27,296 nucleotides of DNA from Plakobranchus ocellatus (taxonomy: Eukaryota; Mollusca; Gastropoda; Plakobranchidae): the NCBI GenBank assembly GCA_019648995.1, contig BLXT01001203.1:163094-190389 (forward strand), given 5' to 3'. Positions 1 through 10,800 of the stretch are shown one piece after another (position 1 is the first letter of the stretch; every line of letters begins with the position of its first letter). The notes under the pieces were generated by a model. The model did no database searches. It saw only the letters and a list, made by a program, of their open reading frames with translations, and was not told where the DNA came from. A program made the position numbers and the translations under genes.

Positions 1-404
1 GGAGGGAGGGGGGGTGGAGTAAGTGCTACTTGTATGTTTTACCAAAGACATCTAAATTATCTTCATTTCTCTCTTTTTTTTTTTTTTTTTAATTTGGTAA
101 GCTATCGGCTAACCTAGTTATCTGAACTTTTTTAAATAGGTCATGTAATTTTTGGTCCATTGTAGAGGTTCATTATAAACTTTTCGATTATATATCTTGT
201 GTGTGTATTGCTTGGAATGTGGTTGATTCAGTAAACGCATTAATATTTTTCTTGAAAAGGCTTAAGTCATTTTTATATTTGATATACAATCGAACATTGG
301 TAGCAGAAACTTAATTTTTGGGATTTTTTTAAAGAATTGAATTGAAACTAAATTTTTTTAACATTATTTTAAAGCTCTTTTTTGCGTGTGTGAATATTTT
401 GCAG
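1..404 (+). other. Intron of CHMP7 leading to the first visible exon
   Basis: AT-rich sequence with a G-rich start (1-18) and a poly(T) run at about 68-91. It ends in a good acceptor (ttttgcag, 397-404). I see no further CHMP7 exon here; the preceding coding exon is presumably left of the window. Confidence 0.6.
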
Positions 405-3400
405 GCAACTGATAGAAGCCAAGCTGCATGTAAAAGAAGGCAACAAGAAAATGGTAGGAATTGTGGCGAGAAAATGCATACATATGATATACTCCGATTT
501 CTCAAGAGTTTTCAAAATTCTAACATTTAAAACTTATAGTTTTCAATTTTGACTTAGTTTCTATTTCTTCATCAAAGAAGCCAAGAAAGGTTACGTTATG
601 CATTTTGAATTTTTTGTAGAGCTGAGTATATTTCGAGCTCAATATTTTGTCTTTGCCATGGCTTTTCATTGATTATTTAGCCAATGGCTTACTCAAGCCT
701 ATAATTTTTTTAATCAAGTGAAAAAGTGAGGTCAACTAAATATACATGGCAGTACTGGCAATTAAACCTTACTCTGTAAAATATGTGCCTTGTGTCTGCT
801 GGAGTAAAGGTTGTAGATAGACTGGGAGTCTACAAACTGGTTTTGTCTGTTCTCTCCCTCAGGCCTTGCTGACTCTGAGAAGGAAAGCATCCAGCGTAAA
901 ACTGATCGAGAGGAAGTCGGGATCCTTGACGATTCTCCAAGATATCATACACAGAATAGAGGAAGCAAGCACGAATGAAATGGTAATATGGTGTTGGGAA
1001 GTTGGAAATCTTTGCTTTATTCCTGTTCTGAATTTTATTACTTAATGCACTCTTTATGAGGTTTTTGAATCTCGTCAGACTTTTATGGGCCCTATATCAG
1101 TTTAGAATGTTGAATATTTATACTGTCATTTACCAGATGGCCTATGGATGAATGCCCAATGATTTCGTTTTCCTACATTCACCGTGGTATTTCTTTCTTA
1201 ACCTCTGACCAGGTATTGAAAGCTTGTGAGGCTGGCGTTGAGGCGATGAAAACCCTGAATGAAGCTGTCACGGCAGAAAGAGCAGAAGCTGTCATGGACG
1301 ATGTGCAGGAGGTTGGTTTGTTTGTGTCAAAATACAGTCCTTTCTTTAAATTAGATGATCTCAGGCTTTTAGCACCCTGCACTCACCAGAGACAGGACTG
1401 AAAACTCAATGGAAAGTTTATCTGAATTCAGGACAAGAGTGCTAACCCAGGCCACTGATTGATTGAAATTTGTTTCTGTTGTTTCCCAGTGTCAATTGGA
1501 CTCAATAATTGATGATTGAAGAAAACTGTTTCTCAAATGAGTGAAAACTCCGTGCCAAATAAAAAGAACAAAAACCAACCAACTTTCTTTGCTTATTGTA
1601 TTGGAAAGAAAGAGGCCAAATAAGAGAGGGTTGTCTTTGGTTTTGTTTTTGGCTTGGTTTCTTTTTTTCTAAAGGGAGTAGGGGAGGTGTCTAATGTGAT
1701 GGTGGAGTCAGTGAAAGGAGGAAAAAATTTTTTTATGACAAAGCTCCCTGTTTCTGCTTAGTATAATTATTCTCCGGAAAATGCCTGATCCATTTTGAGC
1801 AAATTTGCAGGTTCATGTTATTTTTTACTGCATTTTTGGTTTTTTCTTTTATTTTTGGAAAGGCAATTGGGTGGTTTTATCAAGTTAGCTTTGAAAGCAA
1901 ACAATTGCAACTCATATTTTCTAAAATGCTTATGAAAATGAAATGCTCAAAAAATGTAGATGGCATTTTTCACTGATGCACTTTTAATCTTGGCATGGGC
2001 CAATCAATTTTTTTTTTAATCATAGACCAAACAAGGGTTTCCTTCAATAAAGTTTTATCCTCTTATACTTGAGTACCAATAGGGTAGAATATTCAATGAG
2101 TTATTAGGCCAGTCAGTGGTGATGATGAAACGAACAGAAATTCTCAATGAACCAGGACTTTAGTATCAAGCTCTCTCAACTCTTGTGTGTTGTTCACTCC
2201 AGGCTGTGTCAGTACAAGAGGAGGTCAATGATCTGCTCAGATCTCCGACATCAACAGCAGAGGAGGAAGAGCTGGAGAAAGCCCTGGCGGAGCTACTCTC
2301 TGGTGACGAGGGTCAGGAACAGCTTTCAGACGTCCCTGTTTTGCCATCCGTACCTTCCAATAAACGCAGGCCTCCAGATGCCACTGAGGAACCAGTGACA
2401 CATGATATTGCAGCAGCTCTTTTGGCTCTTGAGCTGGATGATTTAGGTATTTATGGCATTTTCTTTTCATTTTTTTCTTACACTGATAGCAAATTTGGGG
2501 GTTGGTGGTGGTGGTGGATAGTTAGCAAAAGCTTCTGTTTCTGTTTAGTGGGAGATTGAAATAATATTTTTTTCTGTGTTGAAGCCTTCAAAATGCGAGA
2601 ATAATGTGGTTAGGTTACATTTGAATCGCTTAAATTGATTTTTTTTTTCATTTGAATATTTGAATCTTTCATTCCCCATAAAATATTAGTTTTTGCTTAT
2701 TTTGTGAATATTAGCCTAACACATTTCTACTATTTTGCAAGTATGTGACCTGTCCATACTGACTTAAAGAGTTAGTCAGCAATTGTGCGAAACAATATAA
2801 AGCCAACTGGACGAAAGTGTCAAGGGATATTTTGGGTGAAAATCTTCTTAGAAGATCTCTATGGAAGTGATCTTTCATAATGAGCTGAGAAGTTTTTTAA
2901 GTGTCACAAAGGTTTTCAAAAATTTTCTTATTCTCTTGGACCATTCCCAACAAACAATTTATCTCATTGGTGAATCAAGTATGTTTTGAACAAGTTGGAA
3001 ATTTGATAATGGTTTAGTAGAGTTGGCTTGTTTCAAATTATTCTGGAATAAAAGCTCATTTGTATTTCTTGGTAGGTTTTGATCGTCTGTATGAAAACCA
3101 ATGAAGAAAATGCTAAATTTGTAATTTCCAATTTATTTGGAACTGTGAACAATTTAATTCAACAGCATTTAAAATGATTTTAACTTTGATATTTTTTTTC
3201 AAGTCTTTTACAATATTCTCTTCCTTTTCTGATAACTAGAGTAAGATTTTGTTTTGTTTTGCTTTCAATGTTTTTTTTCTGTGTGTCACTGTAGCCAAAT
3301 GAGGAGCAGTATCACCAGTATCATATAATGTCTATTGACAACTCCACTTTTCATTTGGCCACAGCAGTGTGCTTCAAATACTGGCATCTGACTCTTTCTC

Positions 3401-3857
3401 TCAAATTGCAAGGCACAGTTTCCGCTAGGAGTTGGTCATTGATTGAAAAATTCCTCCATATATTTGACAGGATTGCCAGAAGTGCCTGCACATTCTCCTG
3501 ATAGACACAAGGCTCAAGACAAGAGAGAAAAAGCCTCAACGTCCCTTCCTGATGCATCATCCTCATAGCAAACATTTTTAAACAATGCATGCAAAAGTCT
3601 TTCATGGATATTATTTTATAATTTCCAATTTTTTACCAGGGCTTACCTATACATTATAAAACCTGTGCACTTGCAGGAAGGCCTCAGCCATGTTGAGTTT
3701 TAAACATACTGACTTAAAATCTAAGTGTGTCTTGTTATTGTTGATGCCTTCAGATGAAATTCCCTCTCAGCCTCAAGAATCCAGACACAAGCAAGCCGAT
3801 CCAGATGATGTGACAGGCGATATTGCTGCAGCTTTGGTGGCATTAAATACGTCTTGA
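405..3857 (+). CDS. CHMP7: CHMP7, C-terminal part (five exons; 5' end outside the window)
   Basis: ESCRT-III-like protein; the family helps reseal the nuclear envelope and takes part in endosomal sorting. Exons read from splice signals and frame: 405-453, 863-982, 1213-1311, 2203-2446, 3754-3857, ending at TGA 3855-3857. All introns are GT-AG and the phases join (1/0/0/0/1), giving 204 residues. The Snf7-type helical core matches CHMP7 as I know it: GNKKMALLTLRRKAS, then LKACEAGVEAMKTL, then ERAEAVMDDVQE, followed by an acidic stretch (EEEELEKALAELLSGDEG). The N-terminal winged-helix, membrane-binding half must lie left of base 1. Unusual: the tail holds two related motifs, VTHDIAAALLALELDDL at the end of exon 4 and VTGDIAAALVALNTS in the last exon. 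They resemble the MIT-interacting helix that ends CHMP proteins. Another CHMP family member is possible but fits the core less well. Confidence 0.88.
2447..3753 (+). other. CHMP7 intron 4, with an unexplained antisense open frame
   Basis: 1.3 kb intron between the two exons that carry the related tail motifs. It begins with a weak donor (gtattt) and a GGT run near 2500-2519. It contains an antisense open frame of 84 codons (3351-3605, minus) bordered on one side by a 14-bp imperfect inverted repeat (3289-3302 and 3351-3364). The rest is featureless AT-rich DNA. Confidence 0.6.
3351..3605 (-). other. Antisense open frame in CHMP7 intron 4, unrecognised
   Basis: 84 codons on the minus strand, with a composition more protein-like than the surrounding AT-rich intron: leucine-rich, few lysine/asparagine runs, helix-like segments such as LLAILSNIWRNFSINDQLL followed by LRERVRCQYLKHT. 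The amphipathic Leu spacing would suit a helical-repeat or death-fold-type fragment, but I do not recognise the family. It has no obvious partner exons, and upstream of 3605 the frame is closed. It may be a decayed retrocopy or transposon piece, an unrelated exon of an antisense gene, or chance. Confidence 0.2.
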
Positions 3858-3946
3858 TTTTACGTACATTTGCCTCATATATTTACGTCAGTTATTAAAG
3901 ATTTAATGAATAGAAGCGGTCATGACTGTTTGAGAAATTTCAAATG

Positions 3947-3952
3947 AATAAA
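3947..3952 (+). terminator. Proximal poly(A) signal AATAAA of CHMP7
   Basis: First canonical hexamer after the CHMP7 stop, 90 bases downstream. It would give a short 3' UTR. Two further AATAAA copies at 4864 and 5063 make alternative polyadenylation possible. Confidence 0.45.
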
Positions 3953-5062
3953 AGGGGACCATAACTGTTTCAGAAAATTAATGTGTCGATTCTTTTTCTT
4001 TTGACTATTGGTCATATTTATCTCTTGACTGAATGTTTTAATTTCTACTTATTTGCATTATGTAGATAAAGATATTTTCACTGATGAGTCTTTTCTTTTT
4101 TTTATTTTTTTCTACTATGAAACAGGGTTATCAAATTTTTTACCTTACAGATCGATTTTTTTATTACCTTTCTTTTTGAAACATTTTGGACCATTGAACT
4201 ATGCTGTTACTTTCATGATTTTTATTGATTGAGAGAGAGAGAGAGAAAGATCAACAGGCACTTGCTGCTGGAAAAAGTAACGGCTGTGTCCTGAGCATTA
4301 ATTTCTCAATCCTTAAATAGATCATATAGATGAGGTAGACAACTGGCCTTTCTCTATTAGTTGAATGCAAGTGATTTATTCTGCCCCAGCCAAAAGTGCA
4401 TTGTGCTGGTGGTGTTGAGTCTATAGAGAGTACAACACTTAGTTTGACTACGGCAGAATTGGCTTTTTTCTAAGCAAGAAAAAATATCAAATGTACTTAA
4501 ATGTCATTGACTTCTGTAGACAATGGTTTTATGGCAATCATATTCTGTTTTTGTCTTAAAGTTCAAAATTGGTCATTGTGGCTTCATCCTGTGTTTTGAT
4601 GGATTTTGACAGACGATACTCAAAGCAAGAGATGGAAGGCTTCAGTATCTTGATCTGGTGCTCAATCTCTCTGACATAATAGCAATGCCTTGTGTTAGTA
4701 GAAAAAATGCAACATTATTTACTTAATTAATGTTTTTACATTTCATCAGTGTGTGAGTGCATTTGGCTTCGTGTCAGGTCACTTAAGTTAAGTGTTTGTA
4801 CACAAAATTTTGGTTTTATTACGTTGTTGATTGTATGTATTTATGAACATATATACTGTTGGTAATAAAGGAGGAAACTTACTTTTCATTTTTGGCCTTT
4901 GTTTTGCTTTGGTTTTCTTTAGTCTCAGTATTACTGTGCTGGAGATGTAGCTCAGAATACTCAGATGTGCTCTGGTCTTTGTGTAATTCAAACTGCCAGG
5001 GGTTTTGAACTTCAATGTATTTGATGTAGTTTACATGTACATACTATATGGGTACTGTGTTC

Positions 5063-5068
5063 AATAAA
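5063..5068 (+). terminator. Distal poly(A) signal AATAAA of CHMP7
   Basis: Canonical hexamer preceded by TGTGTTC and followed by mixed A/T-rich sequence. With the copy at 4864-4869 it is the most downstream plausible end of the CHMP7 transcript before the sequence becomes plain intergenic DNA. Confidence 0.4.
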
Positions 5069-5070
5069 AA

Positions 5071-6815
5071 GGAAAAAGTCTGGAACTTACTAAAAAAGTA
5101 AAAAAGTGTAATGGTATTACTATACTAATAATACATGTACTGAGATGTTTCCACATTTCTGATAGTTTAGGACAAATAATGAAGACAAAACTAATGAGGG
5201 AACCTGCAAGTAAAATTAGAAAATCAATTATTATGAACTGCTTTAGTTGCAATCCGAGTATAAATTTTAAATCACTACACATCACTTGTAGAATTTTGTA
5301 GACAAGCTATACAGTTAACTTATTAAGTTCTTTTTGAGCACTTGGAGCACTGGTATAAATGTATTAACAAATGTAAGCCTGTATGTAATTCCTCCCTAAC
5401 TAGTAATATAGTAATGTCCTGCCATCTCTCAGTCTGCCTCATCGGCTAAAGGCTCCTTGGTTTAAATTTTGAAGTCATTCTGATTGTTAGCGTACATGTT
5501 CTGAGTTGAGGGCAGAGCCCTAAGCATTTCTCTAGCCAGAGCTCATGGCTCCCAGAGACAACCTGTTCCTTTGGCTTTGCCAGGTATTGTGTAATTATAG
5601 CTAGCTATTTATCATAATAATTGATATGGAGCTCTCCATTCACCCGGAAATAATCCAGGGACCGTTGCGTTATGGGTTGAAACAAATTTTGGTTTAGCCA
5701 TAACTAATGATTTTTTATTAACTGAAAATCACCCTACTTAGTTTAGCCATGATTTTTGGTGTGAATGTGGTTTTTTTTTAAATGTGTCATTCCTCACAAT
5801 GTGTTATGGCTATGGTGTGTTTTACCTTAACAGGACGGTTTAAAAAAAAAAAAAGAAAGAGATACTTAAGATAGAAATATTAGAATAGAAAGAAAAGAGT
5901 TCATGTTTGAAGATGGTTCAAGCATCAAGTCTAGAAAAAAATACAATACTTAAATCCAGCATATTGAGATTAAATATGCTGTTGTCGAAGAAAAGACATA
6001 GTTTGAAAATTAGATACAATATATGTGTTATTTAGTCACTGTTGACTTGTTGCAATAAAGAATCATGAATCAGCAGCAGTAGATGGTGACAATTTAGCAA
6101 GACCGGCAAGTATTTTCATGCTAATTATGAAACTATAAGAGGCATTCTATACACGTACTGAGCTATGGTGTATCATGAAATGTAGAGCTAGAGAAGAAGA
6201 ACGCACTTGGAGATTTCATTTAATGGTTTCAAAAAAGTACAGAACGTTTAATAAAAGGGAAAAAAGAGGCGATATTTTGACAACCGTATTTTGTTTTTAG
6301 ATCCAGGTCTATCTCTGTAGTACTGTTGCCGAAAGATGACTCATTTCCTTTGATTGATTCAATAGCAAAAGCCAAACACAAAATTTCGCCCCTGAGTTGA
6401 CAGAAGCGATAGGGAGAACACATGAACGAAAACAATAGTGTTCAATATTACTGAAGTACGAACATAGAAAAATAAGAAAGAGATAATAAAAACTCTGAAA
6501 ATGAAGAAAAGTAATAGCGGACGATTTTGGATTTCTGAAGTTAGGATTTAGTAGAGTGAGAAAACACGATCGCTGATGTCTGCTTCAAACCTGGGGGAGG
6601 ATCGGCGTAGGTTTATCCACTCAATTTGTGCTTTCGAGGAGTAAACTTTGGATGTTGTTGTAAGAAACTCTTGGGGAGCGAGATAGCAGGGAGTCTTCAG
6701 AGAAGAAACCCCCCTCATAGCAAGTGTTTCGGCCCTGTAACTCCTGACACTCTAAGGGGGCCGGGCCACATCTAGGTTATGACTCCCATGGCTACCAATT
6801 TTTTATCCTCCTGGG
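5071..6815. other. Intergenic region, no gene seen
   Basis: AT-rich DNA between CHMP7 and the retroelement remnant. The open frames here are short and of low-complexity composition. A poly(A) run lies at about 5841-5853. The stretch 5500-5700 is less AT-rich than its surroundings and might be an old dispersed repeat, but I cannot name one. Confidence 0.5.
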
Positions 6816-6819
6816 TTGC

Positions 6820-6886
6820 TTGCCAGGGATTCGAACCCATGTACATCTGGTTTCCAATCCGGCGCCTAACCACTTCGGACAACTGA
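6820..6886 (-). other. tRNA-like module with internal Pol III promoter boxes (SINE head or tRNA pseudogene)
   Basis: On the minus strand the sequence starts AGTTGTCCGAAGTGGTTAGG, which holds an A-box-like stretch of the tRNA-Ser/Leu type (6861-6877). It then carries a perfect B box, GGTTCGAATCC (6827-6837), in a T-arm closed by GGG/CCC. The anticodon arm (about 6847-6865) pairs poorly and no proper acceptor stem closes, so it is not a working tRNA gene. It lies directly after, and on the same strand as, the reverse-transcriptase remnant. It is either a SINE inserted beside the LINE piece or part of one composite element. Confidence 0.6.
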
Positions 6887-6904
6887 ATACCTTGTCATTA
6901 GGGA

Positions 6905-7390
6905 TTTTTAATCGTTATGAAGCAACCTTTCATTCCTTCTGCTCCATATCCAGCGAGGACTGTTCTCAGCTGTTTCGGCTAGTAGCCTTAGGGCTTTTGT
7001 TCTCTTATTGCCACCTATGGAGAGTTTGCTTAGAAGACCATAGGCTGAAGAACCCACAAATCCTCTGGCGCCAATCACTACTGGCATTACCTGGCATTAT
7101 TTTAGCTTCGTAGCCATCCTTTTTTAGTTCTTTTGTGAAGTCCAGGTATTTTCCCTCCTTTCATAGGGGACAGTTAGTTCCACCATGATAATTTGATGTG
7201 TTGAAGCAGAGTGGATCAGGCCTTAATGCTGTCTTTCTGATAACATCAGGGTGTCTTTCCCATTCAGGGAGGTCTGCTGAAACCACCCAATCGTCGCAGC
7301 CGTCAAGCAGACCTTTTCTGTGGGTGTTCATTGGGATCGACCCTCCGTGCCATTTTTTGATTCCACCTTCTGTGGTGAATACTGTTGTAT
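6905..7390 (-). mobile_element. Decayed non-LTR retrotransposon remnant (end of the reverse-transcriptase ORF)
   Basis: Read on the minus strand, three frames in succession give pieces of the C-terminal tail common to many metazoan reverse-transcriptase ORFs. From 7390 downward: GLLDGCDDWVVSADLPEWE and a segment ending TALRPDP. Then, in another frame, MVELTVPYE near 7170. Next KYLDFTKELKKDGYEAKIMP, and finally, after another shift, VVIGARGFVGSSAYGLLSKL with NSPRWIWSRRNER near 6940. The order (RPD, then VELTVP, then a GARGF-type motif, then a W-rich end) matches that family. At least three frameshifts show it is dead. No RT catalytic palm is present, so the copy is 5' truncated. The exact clade is not assigned. 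Confidence 0.75.
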
Positions 7391-7827
7391 TTAAAGGAAA
7401 TATTTTTTTTATATAATTAGAGACGAGAAAAGTCTCAGATTTCCTATAAATACCTCAAAATGAGCCAAAATGAGCGGTGCTATTAAGGTGGCTCAGCGGC
7501 AATTTATAATATTATCATCAAAATTAAACAGATTAGTTATGATGACGATTCCCTTTCTCACCCTCCCCCTCCCCCAAAAGTTCACAGCGATCCATATTTT
7601 TTTTCAAGCAGGGGCGAGTCACTCCAACTGTACTTTCGCTTTACGCCCGCGAAATCATCAGATTTTCTCATTCTCACCAGTTACTCATTGTTTTCATATA
7701 AACCCAGCCTAAATAAAAAAAAAATTGCCTTGCTCTGGGATTAGTCGTAGTCTTAAGTCGGTATTCATCACAAGTTCTTCTGCAATCTGATAGATTTGAG
7801 AAAGTTTTCTGCCAAATTCAGATAAAT
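7391..7827 (+). promoter_or_regulatory. Upstream region and probable promoter/5' UTR of RPA3
   Basis: Sequence between the retroelement and the RPA3 start codon. It contains TATA-like words (ctataaata near 7443, catataaac near 7697), a C-rich tract (CACCCTCCCCCTCCCCC, 7559-7575) and a small GC-richer patch with CpGs (7638-7650). Which of these, if any, marks the transcription start cannot be decided by sequence alone. Confidence 0.3.
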
Positions 7828-10800
7828 ATGTCCGGCGACGAACACACCAAACCTAGGGTGAATGCATCTCTCCTGCCAAATTACTTGGGCCGTCAAGTCT
7901 GTCTGCTGGGATTGGCAAAAAACGTAAGTTTTACATGGAATAGATTGTATATAGACATCCAGATCTAGTGACTTGCACTAGTTAAGGAAAGAACTTAACT
8001 TCCAAATGTACTTACACGAAAAGTTAAGCTGATGGGAGCTAGACTAACCAACCTATTGCCCTATTGTAAACATTTTAGCAATGAGTGATTTGTGTAAATA
8101 CAGTTCTTGAGATCACTTGATTTTATTTAATTGCCGAATTGGACCTGACTAGATCTAAGTTTTGTAGTTTTTTATACCACCTGGTTAGTTTATTTTCTGG
8201 CCTAGCTCATTATTTGGTCTAGATCTAGGCCTAATAGATATGATGAAAATTGAAATAGATCTAAGCAATTTCAGTCAACTGTGTAGGCCTATTTGTAATT
8301 TTTTCTTTTTAATTTAGGCCTAGACTACTCAATGCAATCTACTGCAATCTCAGATAATGACAAGATCTGTCTTGAAATCACAGTACTACTTAGAGAATTT
8401 TTGTTCTAGAGAAGGACTAGTAGTAAACAGACCTGTATATAGGCTGGATTGATCAATAGTCTGCCCTATCTATAGACAGACTTGTGGTATCTCTCTGTGT
8501 TCATAACAGTGTAAATAAAACTTCATTATTTTCAAATCACCAATTGCTTTTTTTTAAGGCTCCTTTTTTTTTAACACTTGTTCAATTGTCCATGTTACGT
8601 AGCTAGACGTTGTTATAAATTCAAATTATATCTTTTAAGCAATTTATATTGCTCATGCCATTTTGGAACAGACTTTTGTAGAAGAAAAAAAATGATGATA
8701 GCGTGTGGAAAAAAAAAGTGATGTAAAAATCTCAAGTCGATTTTCTCTATCTGTGGTAGGTGGACAGCAGTGGTACTTTCTTCACTCTGACAACCAGTGA
8801 CAACCAAGATGTGAGAGTACAGATGCAAGAGCCAGTAAGTGATCTGTTCACACTTCTCGCCAGACGCAATTAAAATTTACATGAGGGCTTGCCTAAATGT
8901 GGGTTATCATCATTGTTATGTTAGAAAGGATTTTCTACTTCTAGTCATGTTTGAACAAATTTAACTCTTTGTCTGCAGATTTTTTTTCTACATCTGGACG
9001 GAGTTTTTTCCCTCCACTTTAAGTGCATCTTATGTTCGAATACAATAATGGTCCCCATTTCTCTCCTAATAAAGATAGAGCCATAATTCTCGCACTAATG
9101 TACCGGGCATAGGTTACTCTACCTAAATATAGTCATTTTGTTTATGTGGGTTGTGTTTTTATGTTATATATAGGTAGACAGACAGTATGGAGAAAAATTT
9201 ACCTCAAAATTAGCACAAACACATTTACATTCACCATCAGAAAAAAAAAATATCCATTTTCAGTCAGCAGTCAAATACTCCATACTCTAGTAAAGTCCAT
9301 ACAGTTCCCTATGTTCATATTAATTTTTGTCCAATTTCATTCAGAAATAAAGAAATTATACTACAGGGATGCCAGTTTTCCTATTTAAACAGGATTTCCG
9401 ACTTTTGCCTTATTTTTATTACTTAAAAGTCAATTATACTTTGACTCTTTATTATTATACAAGTTTCCTGCTTTTTGTTAGAGGTCACTGGCATCCCTGA
9501 TACTAAATTGTTGAAAAAAGGTGAACGAATTTTGCTGTGTTTTCAGTTGAAGTAGATTTAGTTTTGGTTTTGCTTGTAAGAGCCTCTCTATCTTCAAATC
9601 ATTGATCATATCCCCTAGGGAACAATTTTTTTTACTAAGTGTTAGGACTGGTGTAGTCATGTTTTCATGTTAGCTGTGTTAGGGTTGAATGTTTGGTGTG
9701 TGTGTGTGAAGTGATTTGAAGTTCAGACCCCGTTGTGACACGGGCTGAGTGGAGCTGCAAGTCGGCGGGATTTTGCCTGGGTCAGACACTCCAATTTTAG
9801 CACTCGAACTGAACAGTCACGGAATGCCCCTAGTGTACTGTAGCAGATTTGTTGACTGGAGACGGAACTTTTAACCTTCTTACCACCTGAGTGCATCTAC
9901 ATCGGTATGATATTTTCCTGAGGCTGTGTGCCTAGCCAGACTGATGGTCAAGTCTTAAGTATTATGTTTCCTGTGAAATCGTTACGGTGGTAAAACGTAA
10001 TTGAATGCATTAATATTCAATGCTTGCGGCTGTGTGCCTATGCAGACCTATGCAGAGAGGTCTATGATCTACCATGTACAACTGAATTGGCATTCTTCTT
10101 GTGCTTCTAATATTTATTGTCCCTCGCGTAAGGGCGTGTGACCTGTCTGGTGAATGACAGTGTGTCGGAGTCAGAGAAAGTCAGTGGAGAGCTTGAAGAA
10201 CACGGGTAGGACTATTATTACTGTGTAAGTCAGGAACTATTGAGCGGGACCCAGATTGTGTCGGGACGTTTCATTGTTTGAACATTTGACTGTCGTGCCT
10301 GGAACTATATACCCTATTCTACTACAAGCTCCGCGGATGGGAATCATTGCTGGATCTTGTTTGGAAGCGTGTGCTTGTGTGGTTGAACAGTGTGGGGTTT
10401 TGTATCTATTAGTTAAATCTGTAGATTTATAACTATTTATTATATCTGTAGATTGGACCTATTAATTATATTTGTGGATTATATCTATGAATTAAATTGG
10501 TAAATTATATCTTTAAACTTTATCTAAAGATCCTAGCTGTTAACTATATTTATTGATTGTAACAATTCAATCTAAGAAGTAATTTGAGGAGAGTTTCCTT
10601 GTGAGTGGATTTAAACGGTTCTACCTTATTTAATTATATAAGATTACGTAACGCACTCTGAATAGTTATTGTCATGCCTGCGTGTGTGTATTTTATATTT
10701 GGCTCTCGTATCTATCTGTCTACTTCTTTATGTGACTACCTACTTCTACATATATTTACATTATTATTATAATATAAGTTTTCTGTCGCCTATTCCCGGT

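Larger units (their letters stand above)
3858..5070 (+). other. CHMP7: Probable CHMP7 3' UTR
   Basis: Non-coding sequence after the CHMP7 stop with three canonical AATAAA signals on the plus strand at 3947-3952, 4864-4869 and 5063-5068. The second and third have T/GT-rich sequence nearby and would give a UTR of 1.0-1.2 kb. A GA run lies at about 4230-4248. Two short hairpin arms sit side by side at 4386-4409 (CCAGC/GCTGG) and 4412-4438 (GTGTTG/CAACAC). Which poly(A) site is used cannot be told from sequence. Confidence 0.5.

Noticed and set aside
2147-2398. Plus-strand open frame overlapping CHMP7 exon 4 in another frame
   Set aside because: The CHMP7 frame of exon 4 explains the region and matches the family; this is a shadow.
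6820-6886. Functional tRNA gene
   Set aside because: Only the A and B boxes and the T arm are good; the acceptor and anticodon stems do not pair.
6820-7113. 97-codon plus-strand open frame as a gene
   Set aside because: It is the antisense shadow of the retroelement tail and tRNA-like module, which make sense on the minus strand.
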